Shown here: positions 32,756-46,205 of the stretch, piece by piece | Layout of the letters: every line of letters begins with the position of its first letter | Position numbering within the stretch: the first letter of the stretch is position 1 | Assembly (NCBI GenBank): GCA_012861695.1 | Contig: JAAOOA010000060.1 | Span: 1,295,501-1,359,500 of the forward strand | Reading direction: 5' to 3' | Origin: Trematomus loennbergii | Taxonomy: Eukaryota; Chordata; Actinopteri; Perciformes; Nototheniidae | Length of the DNA stretch: 64,000 nt | The notes under the pieces: model-generated | Databases searched by the model: none | The model's input: only the letters and a program-made list of their open reading frames with translations | Told to the model about the DNA's origin: nothing | Translations under genes and position numbers: made by a program

Positions 32756-35099
32756 CATGTTTTTGTACCATGAATAGAACTTTCAACCAGTACATTTTCA
32801 AAGGAAACTCCAGTCTTTAATTCAACAAGAAGTCAATGATGTCCAAGTATCTGTCAGTGTGTATATCTTCATGTGTGTGTGTGCACAACCGCACACAAAC
32901 ACTAATAGTATTCACAAATCATAATAAACCTTCTAGTTAGGAGGAGAAAATATGTATGAGTGTGAGCAGGAGAATGAGAGGAAACGTTTCTTGAGGAAAT
33001 ACAATAAACCCACGTCATAATGATGTATATCAGCCTAAAAGGGGAAAGCTAAAGCTGCACAATAGACTGAACTCTGAGCACTTTATTCCTGAATAGCTGA
33101 AATTACCACCTGATATAAGAGAGACCAGCACACACACCACAAACAAAGGACACATCACCAAAAGACACATTTAGAAGTATAAAGCTAAACTAATGCTCTG
33201 AGTAATTATTAGCAGACAGCTGCCGCAAACAGCTCCAGTGAACGCACTTATTTATTTCCAGAGCCAGAGAGGCTAATTGGATGAAAGCCATAATTGCTCC
33301 TAAGTAATTGTAGGAACGGCCTCTAATTTGAAGCTGACATTCTTATGTTCTTGGAATTCACTGATATCCTCTTGTCCCGTAAACATGTTAAAAACAAATG
33401 AGCTGTATTTTGGCCTTGTCCCAGTCCTCATGGTGTATGAGGTACTAGTTGTGTGATCTGTTAGCTTATACTTACTCATTTTTCTATGCCTTGTTTAAGA
33501 GTTTAAACTGATTTCACAAACACTGTAGTAACTTTATGTTAGTAGTATAGGAGCAGGGGCGCTGTCTTTGGCTGTATTTTTGTTATTTGCTATTAAAAGT
33601 TAGGTTTTGGTTTGTTGTTTGGTCCCCTTAATTAGAATTGCAAATAGCTCTAAGTTAAGAGTCCTCCTTTAGTTACATGTATTTGTTTGTTTAAACAGCA
33701 CCCATTAGCTGCTTGGTTTGTTGTTTATTAGATAACTGCTACTTGTATCCCGTTTAATTTGAGTTTTCATTAACTGTTAAGCCCGGAGCCCCCGGGGCTG
33801 AAACAACAATATTCACGAAACTGTGTCTCAGGGCTTCTTAAAAGAACTTTAATTTTCAAATCAAATCAAGTTTTATTTATAAAGCACATTTCAAAACGAT
33901 TTTTGGTCGAGACAAAGTGCTGTACATGTAATAAAGCACACTACAATAACATATGAAAGAAAAGACAAGACATTTACAACAGAAATATAAAAACAAAATA
34001 CAGGGAAATGTCAGGTATCACGCTCAGCTCTGACTCGAAGACCAGAGAGAAGAAGTGTGTCGTCAGTACCAAGTCGTCTGGTTTTGTGTTGCTCCCCTTT
34101 TTCCCAATGAGCTTGGACGTACACTATACGAATAATACTTTGTGAGACAAAGCTTTATAGCTATGATACGATAGATTAATATGATTAAAAATAATCTTGT
34201 GTATTATTATAGTGATGATATCATTTATTATAACTATTATTAGTTATATATGCATCGACCCATTATGTTGTATTTTAAAGTTTTTTTTTTGTTCCTCCAA
34301 GTATATTCCACCTTAACGAATGAAATATATTCCTGTTTATCCTGTCCAAATTCATTAATTAATAATTATAGTATTGGAAGAATCAGGGACCCATAAATAA
34401 GCTAGTCATAAAATCCAATAATTGTGCTTTTTCTTCAGTCCTTTAACAATGTTTTAATCTAATGGCGACGTAGTCTGGAAAATATTCCCCTAATGTTTTA
34501 TGTGTAACCATGCAGTGTAAGAAACCATATGACTGATTATTCTTATATCCACATTAAATATTCTGAGATATACGGAAGTATGAGAGTTTGGGGGGGTCAA
34601 GTAAAAATGAGTGGGAAACACTGGCAGGGGGGGGGGGACAGCAGGAGCCTGACACCATTATCTCGAAACACATGTTGTATGACTAGAACCATGTTGAGAT
34701 GCAGAATATTGATATGCTCTGTCAGTAGAAAGGATTAGGTGAAGCTAATTGATAAGACTTGTTTTATGAATTCTTTGAAAAGTGTGGCATGGAATCTGAA
34801 ACCATCTGGCCTAGATGACGATGTCCTGGACATGACAGTAGTTAGTGATTGTATTTCTCTTTCTCCAATACAACTTTTAAGTTGAAAGAAGTTTCTGTGG
34901 AATGACATGGGTTTATGGTCATTCTGCCTATATAGATCTTTAACCTTCTGAACCCCCTTATCTGACCACGTGCTAGGCCCACAATCTAATATACATGTTT
35001 AAAAATCTAGCACTGCTTTAGTACAAAGAGTACAAATGGCAAGAAAAATCTCCAGCTCCTTTGGGGACTCCATCTATCTCCAGGCAGGAGTAAATCAGG
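32756..35099. other. No gene seen; possible conserved block and repeat pieces
   Basis: 2.3 kb. 33240-33350 is a compact block with several TAATT/ATTA cores (GGCTAATTGGATG, CATAATTGCTCC, CTAATTTGAAG) that looks like non-coding sequence under constraint; this is an impression only. 33773-33842 matches part of the element at 13.6 kb. 33850-33960 is a LINE tail (separate entry). The rest is AT-rich without features. Confidence 0.45.
33850..33960 (-). mobile_element. LINE 3' tail fragment
   Basis: The minus strand reads TACAGCACTTTGTCTCGACC, then TGTGCTTTATAAATAAAACT and TGATTTGATTTG. This is the same 3' tail as at 51505-51592, including the (TTTGA)n end. Only the tail is present. Confidence 0.75.
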
Positions 35100-35392
35100 G
35101 ATATTCGCGTTGGTGTTCTTTTCTCATGAATGACTGTTCTGTACCTGTTTAATTATCTGATTGTGTTCGCCTGATTCCCCTGGGTTTTTCTTCCCTCCCC
35201 AGCTGTGTGTTGTCCTTGAGATGAGTCCTGCATGTATTTAAGTTCTGGTTTTCTTTCAGTTGTTTTCGGATTCTTGATGTTTGATGTTCATTTTGAGGGA
35301 GAGTTCTGTTTCTTTAAAGCTACAATAAAGGACTTCAAAGTGACTTTGTGTTCTGCAGGTCCTCTCTGCTCAGCTCTCAAGCCTTGACAACA
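35100..35392 (+). repeat. Candidate solo LTR
   Basis: The segment has promoter and polyadenylation features in LTR order: TATTTAAG (about 35235), CAATAAAGG (about 35323) and a GCAGGTCCTCTCTGC end near 35355-35370 before TTGACAA. C/T-rich sequence upstream resembles fish Gypsy U3 regions. I could not find a TSD or TG...CA ends, so this is tentative. Confidence 0.3.
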
Positions 35393-36086
35393 ATATCGAC
35401 TTAAAAAGTTATTTTTAATCGATTTTAAAATTGTCGTATAAATTCTGCTAATAAAATATTGTCCGCCCCCCTGCATACCAACAGCTGGAGCAAAGGGCAT
35501 CAGGAACTTAACGTAAAATAACTGCAGCACTGATCACAAATTCCTACTTGTAAAGGTATTCCACTGTGATTTCTGATGGAGGAAAACGATTGTCATTTTT
35601 TTGGCCATTGCTGACGTTAAATTGTCCGGACTTTTCCTGTGGATTGATATGACTGCACATAGTCCCTTGATCCGAGTGTCCGCCTTAGCAATGGTCTGCT
35701 ATTATCGAAAAAGAGCAGACAAGTGAATGTTTGTCATTGACCAATCATCATCGAGTATTAAACTAATATGTGTAATGAAACATATTATAGTCTTCAACTG
35801 AGCTGCCCAATAGCACCAGAGAGGCCGATAGTGGAGCCCCCTTCATGGTTGTGAAAAAAGAAAACGTACAAATAATTTCTTTAATTTTGGGAACAGATTT
35901 GAAGATGTCACATCTATGGGTTCTAAAACAGAGCACTAGTGCACTAGTCCCAATTGTCCCCTTGTTTCATACATTATACAGAACACCAAAAATCTAATGA
36001 ATTCACCTAAATATGGCTATAATAATAATAATTATTAGTAGTAGTCTCAACAAATAACCCAATCAATCATCACTATCTGTTAGCCG
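35393..36086. other. No feature seen
   Basis: AT-rich sequence with no gene or repeat structure that I recognise. Confidence 0.6.
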
Positions 36087-36200
36087 GCTGCGGGCCTGTT
36101 TCTCTCTCTGTTCCCTGTGTACGCCTGCTGCTGCGGGCCTGTTTATCTCTCTGTTCCCTGTGTACGCCTGCCGGCCTGTTTCCTCTCTCTTTTCCCTCGC
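36087..36200. repeat. Approximately 46-bp tandem repeat, about 2.5 copies
   Basis: GCGGGCCTGTTTCTCTCTCT, GCGGGCCTGTTTATCTCTCT and CGGCCTGTTTCCTCTCTC begin successive units. The first two are separated by GTTCCCTGTGTACGCCTGC-type sequence. Confidence 0.85.
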
Positions 36201-39200
36201 GCTGCTGAAAGCATGTCAGCTGCGCCCAGTTTCTATTTGTCACTCTGAGCTCCTGCTGAGAGGAAACATGCTGCTTATGATCCATAGCAGGGTCAAAACC
36301 AGTTCATGTTTTACAAAAATGTTACAGTTGTAAATGAGTGTTCAGCAATGTGCACTTGCTTTTCCACGGGTAAGCATTTCAGTTGGATTTGCAATATTAG
36401 CATACCGTACAGGGAGTCAAATTTAAAGGAAGAAAAATACAAACAGTATTCAAGTAGATGAAAAGACAAGATCAGAGGTGGTAAATGTCACTTCTTTTTT
36501 ATATTTTTAAAGTGATGAATTCGATATAAAAATATCACCCTTATTTCTGAAGAAAAACTAAAGTTGGTTGAAAACATCAACAACAAAGCATTGTTCCAAA
36601 TACATTAAACACACACTATGTCTTATTTAAAAGCAGAAAAGGCACATAACTATGGAGCCTACATTTACTTTAAGTAAAGGTACTAAACAGTATTTCAATT
36701 TCCTGCTACTTTATACTGTGAATACCTTTTACTGCACTACATCACACATATTGTGTATTTTAGTTAAGCTACTTAAAACAATAATGAGCGTTTTATATTG
36801 TTATATGTACAAATAAGCAAATGGGTTGAACCTCAAGATGTACCCAAAGAAAGACTTTGTCTCATTTACGGCCATAAAGTACTGGATGATCTTCCAGCTG
36901 AGCTCAAAACCTGCGCGCACTTTCACTCTTTTTCTAATGTTGCAAAAAATGTATATCGAGCAACCATGTTACCATTAACAACCATGACGTCTCGCTATTT
37001 TATGCATATAACCTAGGCTAATCGATTAAAAATATTGAATCGCGATTAATTGCAAATAATTCGCCCGTTTTTTATCTATTCTAAATGTACCTGAAAGGGA
37101 TATTTTACAAGTTTTTGTGAGTGGACACATAAGATTTTATAAAGTATGTTTATTATAAATTATATTATATATTTTTTTAATTTATTATATGTTATTTATT
37201 CATTATAAATAATAATGTTATAATTATTATAAATGATGTTAATGTTATACAATAAACATACTTTTTTTTGCGACAATCAAAGATAAATATTCTCTAGAAG
37301 TTATTAATCTTGTGGTGGCTCTCGAAGGAAATGCATGTGCGGCTTTGATTTGTAGCAGACCCTCGTCCTCCACAATGCTTATTGGCCCACAGACTGTAGC
37401 CACCATTCAGCTATCACTGTAGCAAGTTCTCTGCTTGTTATGTTGTCCACTCGTTGAAAACTAGTGTGCAAATGAGTGATCTGCTTGCAAGGGGGAGGGG
37501 GGGGAGGTCTCTGTGATCAGCACTATGCTTGGCCAGCAAGTGATATTTTAAACTTGACGTTCTCTGTACGTACATATTATCTTGATCTTGTCCGAGTAAA
37601 CCACCTGGCAGGGCTTTATAACTGAACTTGCCCTTCAAAAGGAACTTTTCCTTCTCCATTTGTTCACATCATTACCGGGGTTTCTTTTACGGGGGGATTT
37701 ATTTTAATTACTTGAGTTAACTTTTGCAACCCTAATATAAACACTAATATTTCTTGTTGTTTTACAAAAGCTTAAGCATAATATATTAATGACCTGACTA
37801 ACATTACATATTAATTATCATATAAAGTATCCTCTGTATCTACATGTATATTGTCCACTGTTTGTTTGTCAAGATTGATTTTCTAACAAAAAAATCACAG
37901 ATGAGAGTCAGATCCCTTCCTGACCCCATCGCTGAAGGGTTGACACGAATCACATTATAGTTATATTTAAAAATTAGAATTGAATACGTTTTCATTTCAT
38001 TAAGAGTTTTAAAAAGTATAAGAGTATAAAGTTGATTTCTGATTCCTCTGCTATCCATGCTAACTCTCTCTCTTATCTTTCACTAAAGAAACATTTTGGA
38101 AATGCATTGTCATTTTCAGATGTCTAGATACATGAAAGTCAGCCCAGTATCATTAGGGTTATTTAATGCAGAGAGGTATCTTTTTCACCACAATGCAAAC
38201 AAAATTATTTACCAGCTTTTCCTGCAAGGTGCTGTGGAAGAGCTCCTGTTGAGTTGAAGTGCTCCCAGCATAGAGTGGAGAATATATTCTACTTTTATAC
38301 ATTAAATATTTCATAGCTTATATTCCTAACTTTACCAATTAAGATGGCCCTGGGGAAGTAGGACTGGAGCTCTGGTTCACTCTCCCTCTCTCCCCTCCTC
38401 TCCTATAGTGTCAATTAAAATGACATCTGGTGTCACTGTCACTGTAGAAGTGATATGACATGTTGCTCCTGAAAGCCCTAATAGGATCACCCTCCACCAC
38501 TCGCCCCAAATCTCTGCTATAATTGTTTCACATTCAGTCATCATGTTTGAAACTGTTTATCTCCTCCAGTCAGTAGACTCCTTCTTCCCCAAGGCTTCCT
38601 CATTTCCTCTTTTTCTTTGTTTTTCTCTGGCCCAACATCATTATTTTGTTATTTTAAACAGAGATCTGACCCACAGAAGCTTTAGATCACTGTAAATGAC
38701 CATATCAGTTACACTAACCTGCCTAGCAACCCATTTAAACACCTCGATGCAGACGCACGCGTTTTAAAGGGCCCTATGCTTTTTGGTGTTTCCCTCCCTG
38801 TAGTGAGTTCTATAGGTTTGTGCGCATGTTAATGGTCTGCAAAGGCTAAAATCCCTGTGTTCCCTGCAGAGGGAGTTTTATTTTTCTTCAAATGTCTCCA
38901 TTGGGGATACACAAATTCTACACAGGGGCAATAAACAGTCGTTAGCTGTCCTACAGTTAGCTCGACAGCTACAATTCATCAGCCATTTCTTGCTTAGGAA
39001 ATTCACAAAATAATTATGGAATCAAATATTATAATTAAAACATTGTATATAAAACCAATACTAAGAGTCCCCCACATTTAAAACATTAAATCATATAGGA
39101 TGAAATAAAAATATATAATTAGTTCTTTGAGGAGAATGGTCAGCTAGGTTTTGTCTCAGCTTTATCACTGTGATTTAACACCTGAGAGACTGGAGCATCG

Positions 39201-41050
39201 TCTGATCTGTGTTTCTTTTGTAAAAGTATGATATAAGACACTATGAAAACTAATGACTTAGTAAAATATATTATAGAATTGTTATTTAACCATGTGCAGT
39301 GACAGGAAACAGACAGTTTGCTTATAGTTATTGCTTTTAAATAGGAAATATTAAAATAACTGCAAACTAAATATGATAAATAAACTGTTCTTATTTATTT
39401 ATCAGTATAAATAGTTTTTTTCCTCTAAAATACTATCCAAAAATAAAAGAAACAATGACATCAAGGGTTCAAACCAGCACCATTGTCATTGTAATTTTAT
39501 GACCTTAATTTGTCCCTGAGTGCTACTTGGTTCTGCTTTTAGACAACAAAGCTTAACCCTAACACAAGATAATAAAACACACAAACCAAACCACACATGA
39601 TAGACAGGAATAGGTACGAATGGCCCTGCATTGCAGCACCAGAGTCTGAAACGTCCAGAAAGTGCTCTAAAGGGGAGTCTGTAGCAATCATTATGGACAC
39701 ATTATTTTCAGAGGCTTTTGTGGTTATTAGAGACTGTCGACCACCTAAAGCACTCTGGTAGAAATATGATAATATGAATTGTAATTGAAAGGATTTGATT
39801 CGTCAGGCATTAAAGAGGTTAATTCTGTCAACTGTTTTTAGCAATACAATCTGTTAAAATGCAGGGATCTGAAATATTTTATTTCCAGCAATGTCTTGTA
39901 AGTGGGGGGTTGAGGTTATTACATGTATAGAAAGATTTAACTTTATCTTGTAGAATGCATTTTGCATTTCTAGGCTTTTCCTAACAGTGGGACCTTTGAT
40001 TCTCTTATGCATTGTGTCTTTTGTCTTAAATTAATATAATAGACAAATAATAAATAATTACAAAGTAATTGCAAAAATATATTACTATGCACCTTTAACC
40101 AATAAGTATGTGACTTACAGGTTTTCATTGACTGAAATAAAATAATAATAATAATTAAAGATAAGCAGTGGTTTGTTTTCCAGGTTATTGTCATTGCAAA
40201 ATTACAATAAAAAGCTTTCATAAAAAATATATATATATGTGTAACCAATATAAAGTTAAGAGGTTAAGAGTCTTAACCTCCCTATTTTCTTTTTTTGTTA
40301 ATCGGCAGCATATATAAAAAATCTTGAACGTTATATATCACACTTTAATGTACATTTACCTTTTATACATGTATTTAAATGTATTTAGCAACTATAAATA
40401 ATCATAATTCTGGTGTGTCAAAATGAATGATGAAGAACATGATAATTACAACATTAAATATGTATTTATATGACACATCCTTTAAGCATACTATGAATGA
40501 TAATTGTGTAAGCAGTGTTTAATAACAAACCTACAGCTATCATATACAGCTTTAGCAAATGATATAGTATTGTTATGATTGTTGAGTTAATACAAAGTTA
40601 TTATTACATGAATAAGCATTTCAATGGCCTTATTTTTATCTTTTTAGTGTTTATACTGGCAATATATACTGGTGTGTTAAGGATGGGTTGAAATTGAGTG
40701 TTTTTCAAGTCATGTTTGTGATTTCCTTGGTGAAACTTCCAGACACCAGAGTGTGCGCTTTATAAGTTAGGAGGGAAACCATTAACAATAAAGCTTTGCA
40801 GTTCTCTACTTGAATGAAACTAAATGATTTTCCAAAACAATAACCAACCAAAAGTAATGTATGTCATGGTTTGAAACACCTGCCCATGTTAGAGGAAAGG
40901 AAAGAAGCTTAAGTTGAAACACTACGTAGATTCAGGATAAAACACAGGACAAACACAGCCAAAAGCAGCAGAGAGAAACACACACACAAGAGAAAAGTGA
41001 GAATTTTACTCATAACCGACATGTACAAAATACCAATCCTGTCGGGAGAG
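36201..41050. other. Featureless AT-rich stretch
   Basis: Almost 5 kb without a supportable gene. 36650-36790 is a decayed copy of the AAGTAC-rich hAT-like family seen at 44.6 kb. 37020-37080 contains GAATCGCGATTAATTGCA, a word found at hAT tips. 38340-38700 has balanced composition and might be conserved non-coding sequence. Simple TA-rich runs occur at 37160-37260. Confidence 0.5.

Positions 41051-41118
<68 letters not shown>
41051..41118. repeat. CA microsatellite
   Basis: (CA)n with one CACG interruption. Confidence 0.98.
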
Positions 41119-41121
<3 letters not shown>

Positions 41122-41380
41122 CCCTCCCTGGCCAACTTGAGGCCCCACGCAAAGTTATAAGATGAGGCCTTCTGTTTCGCGAGCGTTGACGGGGGGGGGG
41201 GTGCTAGTGGAGCCTCGCAGCGGCGAAACCACACTAATTGCGCCGCATAAGCGCATAGGTGTGCCACATTTGCGGCTCAGTTGAGGCTACCTCCGCAAGA
41301 TGAGGCCCCCGCTGCAAGGTGAGGCCCCACGCAGTCTGCGTGATCGGCCTGTAGGGAGGGACGGCCCTGACCCTAACCCT
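41119..41380. mobile_element. Partial DNA transposon (CAGGGCCGTCCCTCC terminus)
   Basis: The right end is GGGAGGGACGGCCCTG (to about 41370), complement of a CAGGGCCGTCCC terminus. The left side starts CCCTCCCTGGCC and lacks the outer bases, so it is truncated at the microsatellite. TGAGGCCCC is repeated four times inside. No ORF. Confidence 0.5.
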
Positions 41381-43115
41381 ATTACCACACAGACACATGT
41401 AAATATACTTTTATATACATTGATACACGTGCCATTCAAGTAGAACATGAGATTTGATCCTTAATACAATCTTTATTTTGTGATAATGTTTATGTATCTA
41501 TTTTGAGAATGGTTTCTCAACGTTTGAGAGTGTATAAAGACTTGATTTTATGATGATGAAATTTGTCTCTTAATTATGACATTTGCATTTCTTAATAAAA
41601 CTGTACCTTGTCATTGTGTGTGTCTTGTATTTCTGAGAGTTGTGTTTGTTGAGATGTTTCTCCCATAAATATGTTTTTTTATCTATTATTTACTGTATGA
41701 GGTTTGTACTTTATAATCTTATATCTGTTTTTCTTCAAATGTAATATGTCTTATAATCATGGTATTTATACATCATCATTATTAGGTCAGTATTTTATGA
41801 GAATAATATTTGTATCTCTTCACATTCTTTTGTGATCAATCATATATTGGTGTTGTTTAAGGAGAAGAAGCAGCAGCACAGTTCAGTTCAATCAGGAGAG
41901 ACTTCATTTTGATAAAAGAACATTTATTGACACATGCCATATGATAAATGTTAAGTCTTTGGCGATTAGACCCCGATCCTGAAATCGTATATCTAAAGGG
42001 GGAAATGCAGCCGTGAGCATATACAGTAGGGAACCCCCCGGGGTCTGGACACTGGTGATGATGCTGAAGATCTGGATTTGATGAGGAGATGGGATGAAGA
42101 GGAGGTGTGATGAGGTCTTTGGATTAGCTCTCCTGGCACTGGATATGATGAAAGGAGGTGGATGGGGAGGAGGCGGGCGGCAGCATGACAACCTGAAATC
42201 ACAGCTGACTGCAGGAGAGAGGAGAAACCATTTTAAAGTTTGGCTGCAGCACGATGATTGGCTGCTGGGGAATGAGGTGAATGTAATAGGTTAACAGAAA
42301 GCCTGTGATGAGCTGATTATAAGCAGCTGCGGAGTGAATGTATACCAGTCTTCCTGAAAGAACTTGCGCTGAGCTTCATTCAGTGATGTTTCTTATAATA
42401 TGATATTGTATATGTCATGAACTGTACTCATGTTGTTTTAATCTGTATTTCTAACTTTTAGGTTTATAGGTATTATGTAGTAATTATGAAATCATTGCAT
42501 ACAATTAAGCGTTTTTATTCTTGTTGTTATCAAATTCTATCTTTTGATAATGATATTTCATCAAAATTAACTGTTAAACATGATAATCTTATCTAGAAAT
42601 TATGAAATCTGAATCTTATAATCATTGATTGTTCTACATATTTTATTAAATTGCTGCAATTATTTAATATATTGTATCTGTAATTTAAAGTAATCCTAAA
42701 TTGATCATTGAAGCAAAATGCAGACGCAATAATTAAGAGTACTGTAATTATGTTTAATTATGTGTATTATATATTAGAAATCTGTATTTTGTCCAAATGT
42801 ATGGATTAGAACATGAAATGGTAAGATGACATAATTTTGGATCAATATTATCCCTTTTCCAAAAGAAGTTCCCACTCAAAATCCTCATTGTGGTGAGTGC
42901 AATGTGCCTGTTTACATTGGTTCAGATACTAAAAAAAATATTTTAAAGCTGCATTTAAAACGTGTAACTTTAGATATTATTATACAGAACCATTTATGTT
43001 GTTCATCAAAATGTAGTATACATAAAGGTAAATCATGTATTTTATTTAGGTGAGTTTCACATTTAGACTATAACTGTAAATAATGCCTTGAGGAGATATG
43101 TCCATCACACCATAT
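41381..43115. other. No gene seen
   Basis: 1.7 kb. Short ORFs at 41904-42294 on both strands overlap each other and show no domain. The rest is AT-rich. Confidence 0.6.

Positions 43116-43204
<89 letters not shown>
43116..43204. repeat. CA microsatellite
   Basis: Uninterrupted (CA)n of about 89 bp. Confidence 0.99.
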
Positions 43205-43208
<4 letters not shown>

Positions 43209-43388
43209 GAGGATTTCTGCCAATCACAGCAGCAGGAGGCCGGAGGACAATGGACAACGTGTTACTTTTCTTTAATTTATTTTCGTTTTCACCCCAAACA
43301 AATCTGTGTCCACTGCCCCTAAGAATGTGTCCAGCGGATCAAGAATAGTCACAAACGGTGCCGTCTCGAATTTAGACAACATTTACAA

Positions 43389-43521
<133 letters not shown>

Positions 43522-43559
43522 GATACCACTGGTCTTTGGCCAGGGATAGTCTGACAGGT

Positions 43560-43571
43560 CTGTGTGTGTGT

Positions 43572-43653
<82 letters not shown>

Positions 43654-43660
43654 GTGTGTG
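43560..43660. repeat. GT microsatellite
   Basis: (GT)n only 40 bp after the preceding CA tract, so the two form an inverted pair that could fold into a long hairpin. Confidence 0.98.
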
Positions 43661-43792
43661 CCATTAGAGACCCATGGGAGAGATGTCAGTCGGTGACAAG
43701 GGACCGGTCCATTCCCCAAAGGGGACAGCTGGGTAGGGGTAATAATGGTGGTGATAGGTGAGCTCCACTCTCTTTTTTCATTGTGAGGGTAT

Positions 43793-43796
<4 letters not shown>

Positions 43797-43833
<37 letters not shown>

Positions 43834-43836
43834 TGT

Positions 43837-43928
<92 letters not shown>

Positions 43929-43950
43929 TGTGTGTGTGTGTGTGTGTGTG
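43797..43950. repeat. GT microsatellite, interrupted
   Basis: (GT)n with GTGGTG and GTTGTG interruptions. Confidence 0.98.
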
Positions 43951-44607
43951 CCTAGGGGACTTGGCTTACTAATGGGAATTATCTGTGAACTATAATGTTA
44001 AAAATGATAGTCATAATATTCTCCACTCAACAGAAGTTGGTAACTTGAACCACAGAGGGATATCAACAACTGCCCAATCTGTGACTTTCCCAAAAAGCAT
44101 ATGTTGACGATGAATTGTAGAAGACATAAAAAACATGTTTCAAATGCATAATTTCAAATGTATGCATTTGATAATATGGAGAATTGTACTTAAGTACTTA
44201 AGTAAGTGTACTTAGTGACTTTTATGTAGAGTAGACAGAACAACCTGATGTTTTAGAATGAACACTTTAAGAGAAAACAATAAAGAAAACAAAGAAGCAA
44301 GATAAATAACAATAAAATGGGATCTGTTAGAATGTGGATTTGAAGCTGTTTAGCAGACGGACCAGTCCAACAGATCGTGCAGCAGGGCATGCTGGGAGCC
44401 ATGGCTCTTGGAGGCTGTGTATTTGGCGTGTTACCCCTCTGCTTTCAGCCGGTGTTTCTCCCGCTTCTTCTCATGGTTCTGATGGTACTTTCCAACCCAG
44501 AGTCCCACAGTCTGTCCTTCTGCATGGACTGCAGGGTGTCTTTGACTTCAGCTGTTTGTCCTTCGGATCAAGGAGGAGAAAAGTTACTTGCATGTTCATC
44601 AGTGGTG
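43951..44607. other. No gene supported
   Basis: About 650 bp. 44330-44600 has higher GC and overlapping short ORFs on both strands, none with a domain I know; it could hold a decayed exon. Confidence 0.4.
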
Positions 44608-44612
44608 AAAAG

Positions 44613-45570
44613 AAACTAAGGAGATTTACTCAAGTACTGTACTTAAGTACAATTTAGAGGTATTTGTACTTTACTTGAGTATTTCCGTTATATGCTACTT
44701 TGTACTTCTACTCCACTACATGTATTTAATAACTTTAGTTACTTTACAGATTTGGATTAATGATGTGAAATATAATCAACACTTAAAGGGGACCTATCAT
44801 GCAAAATGCACTTTTTGATGTATTTTATACATAACTATGTGTCCCCGGTGTGTCGGGGAACTCACGCAGCGTCAGGAAATAAAAACCCTCTCTCTTTTCC
44901 TCCGAACCCAAATCTCTAAAAACGGGGGTACAACGGAGCTGATCCAGATTTGTGTCCGATATGACGTAATATCTGAAATGTGGACCACGGCACTATCAGA
45001 AACGTTGCTATCAGAAACAATGCCCGACTGTTTTGGACGTAATATGGTCGGTGTTCACATTAGCATCGCTAACACTCAGAGCTAACCTGTACTGGAGAGC
45101 ATGTGTGTGAAGAAGCAGGATATAAAAAGGAACTCACCTTGTGGTATAACCGGCAAGAGAGAAAGCCTTTGAGCTCCATACTGTTTCAGAAATAATACTT
45201 GATAATCCATGATATGGTGTTTCATCACGGCAGTATTTAGTTTAGACAGTAGCTGCCGGGTCCCGCATGAGCTCAGCCCCCTCCTTTTTTTTTATACATT
45301 TCTTTTTTTTAAAGCGTTATACCCAAAATAAAGGGATATGAGGCATGGCTAGAATGGGTGATCTGTTTGGTATTTTGAGCAAAAACACTTCATAGACATG
45401 TTTTTTATATATTTTGATATATCTGAGACCTATGCTATTGCCTAAAAATAGCATGATATGTGACCTTTAAATCAGACTTTAGTTACACCTGTAGTAAATT
45501 CACAAGCTACAAAGTCATTAAAACTAGCTGCACCTTACCAGCTGTTTCCACTGAAGCCTCTCTGGCTTCA
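44613..45570. mobile_element. AAGTAC-rich hAT-like element split by a TTAA MITE
   Basis: The left part (44613-44786) begins CAGTGGTGAAAAGAAACTAA and carries ACTCAAGTACTGTACTTAAG, a pattern of a very common fish non-autonomous hAT-like family. The TTAA element at 44787-45466 is inserted in it, and the family resumes at 45467 with ATCAGACTTTAGTTACACCT. The right terminus was not located; the end given is approximate. Confidence 0.6.
44787..45466. mobile_element. TTAA-flanked MITE, piggyBac-like, short copy
   Basis: The left end is AGGGGACCTATCATGCAAAA and the right end GCATGATATGTGACCT. TTAA lies at 44783-44786 and 45467-45470. 680 bp, no ORF. It is the same family as 24327-25332, sharing ATGTGTCCCCGGTGT and AACCCTCTCT.TTTTCCTCC. 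Confidence 0.88.
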
Positions 45571-45782
45571 ACTGGTTTTATTGTCTTTTCTTCTAGGCCT
45601 TCTGCCTCCTCCTGTCTTCTCCATGTTGACTCTCTTGAGACTTTTTGCGACATTTTGAGTCTCTTCTCTGTCCCTCTGGCTTTTTGCCATGGTCTTCTGA
45701 GCAGCTGTTTGTCTGAGCTGCATCTCCACAGCTTTTAGCTCCACAAACATCTGATCACTGCCTCCAGGTCACTTAAGACAGA

Positions 45783-46176
45783 GGGTGTTTCTCAATCGCG
45801 AGTACGCTTGCTTGGTAGCACATGTCTGCCGAGCATCTTGCTTCAGAAGCGAGTCAAGAAATACTTCCTGGCATTCGGAAAAACGAAGTGTGGAACACGC
45901 TAGCAAGTGTGCAGGTGTGCGTCATATGAGAGGCCCCACCTTACATCTTCCGCCACAGATTTGGGGGAATTGGTCCGTGCGCAAAGCATTGTGGGGATTT
46001 TAAGACCGCGGAGTCTACACATGTGCAGCCTCGATATTTCTCCAAACGGAGTACGCCGGGCTCGGTAGATTTCCAAGTATGCTAGAGATTGGAACAGTAC
46101 TTCGGCGGCACTCGATGACGTAGTATGCTTGAAATAGTGGCTCTGAAGCAGCTTTACTCGCGATTGAGAAACACCC
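45783..46176. mobile_element. MITE with perfect 22-bp TIRs
   Basis: GGGTGTTTCTCAATCGCGAG followed by TA at the left is exactly inverted at the right. The element is 394 bp with no ORF. Flanks AAGACAGA and AAAGTATG show no clear TSD, so the superfamily is open. Confidence 0.85.
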
Positions 46177-46205
46177 AAAGTATGGACAAGCTCCATGTCA
46201 GCCAG

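Noticed and set aside
36798..37016. LINE C-terminus (LDDLPAELKTCAHFHSF)
   Set aside because: The segment vaguely resembles the xLWNxLPxELK end of LINE ORF2, but the key Trp-Asn is absent and no tail follows.
41370..41384. Interstitial telomeric repeat (CCCTAACCCTA)
   Set aside because: Only about two units, which is not more than chance.
44334..44657. Overlapping ORFs on the plus strand as a gene
   Set aside because: Several frames are open in the same GC-rich patch and none shows a domain.
45568..45750. 60-codon minus-strand ORF, charged and helix-like
   Set aside because: Short, no family recognised, adjacent to MITEs; an open frame of this size is expected by chance.
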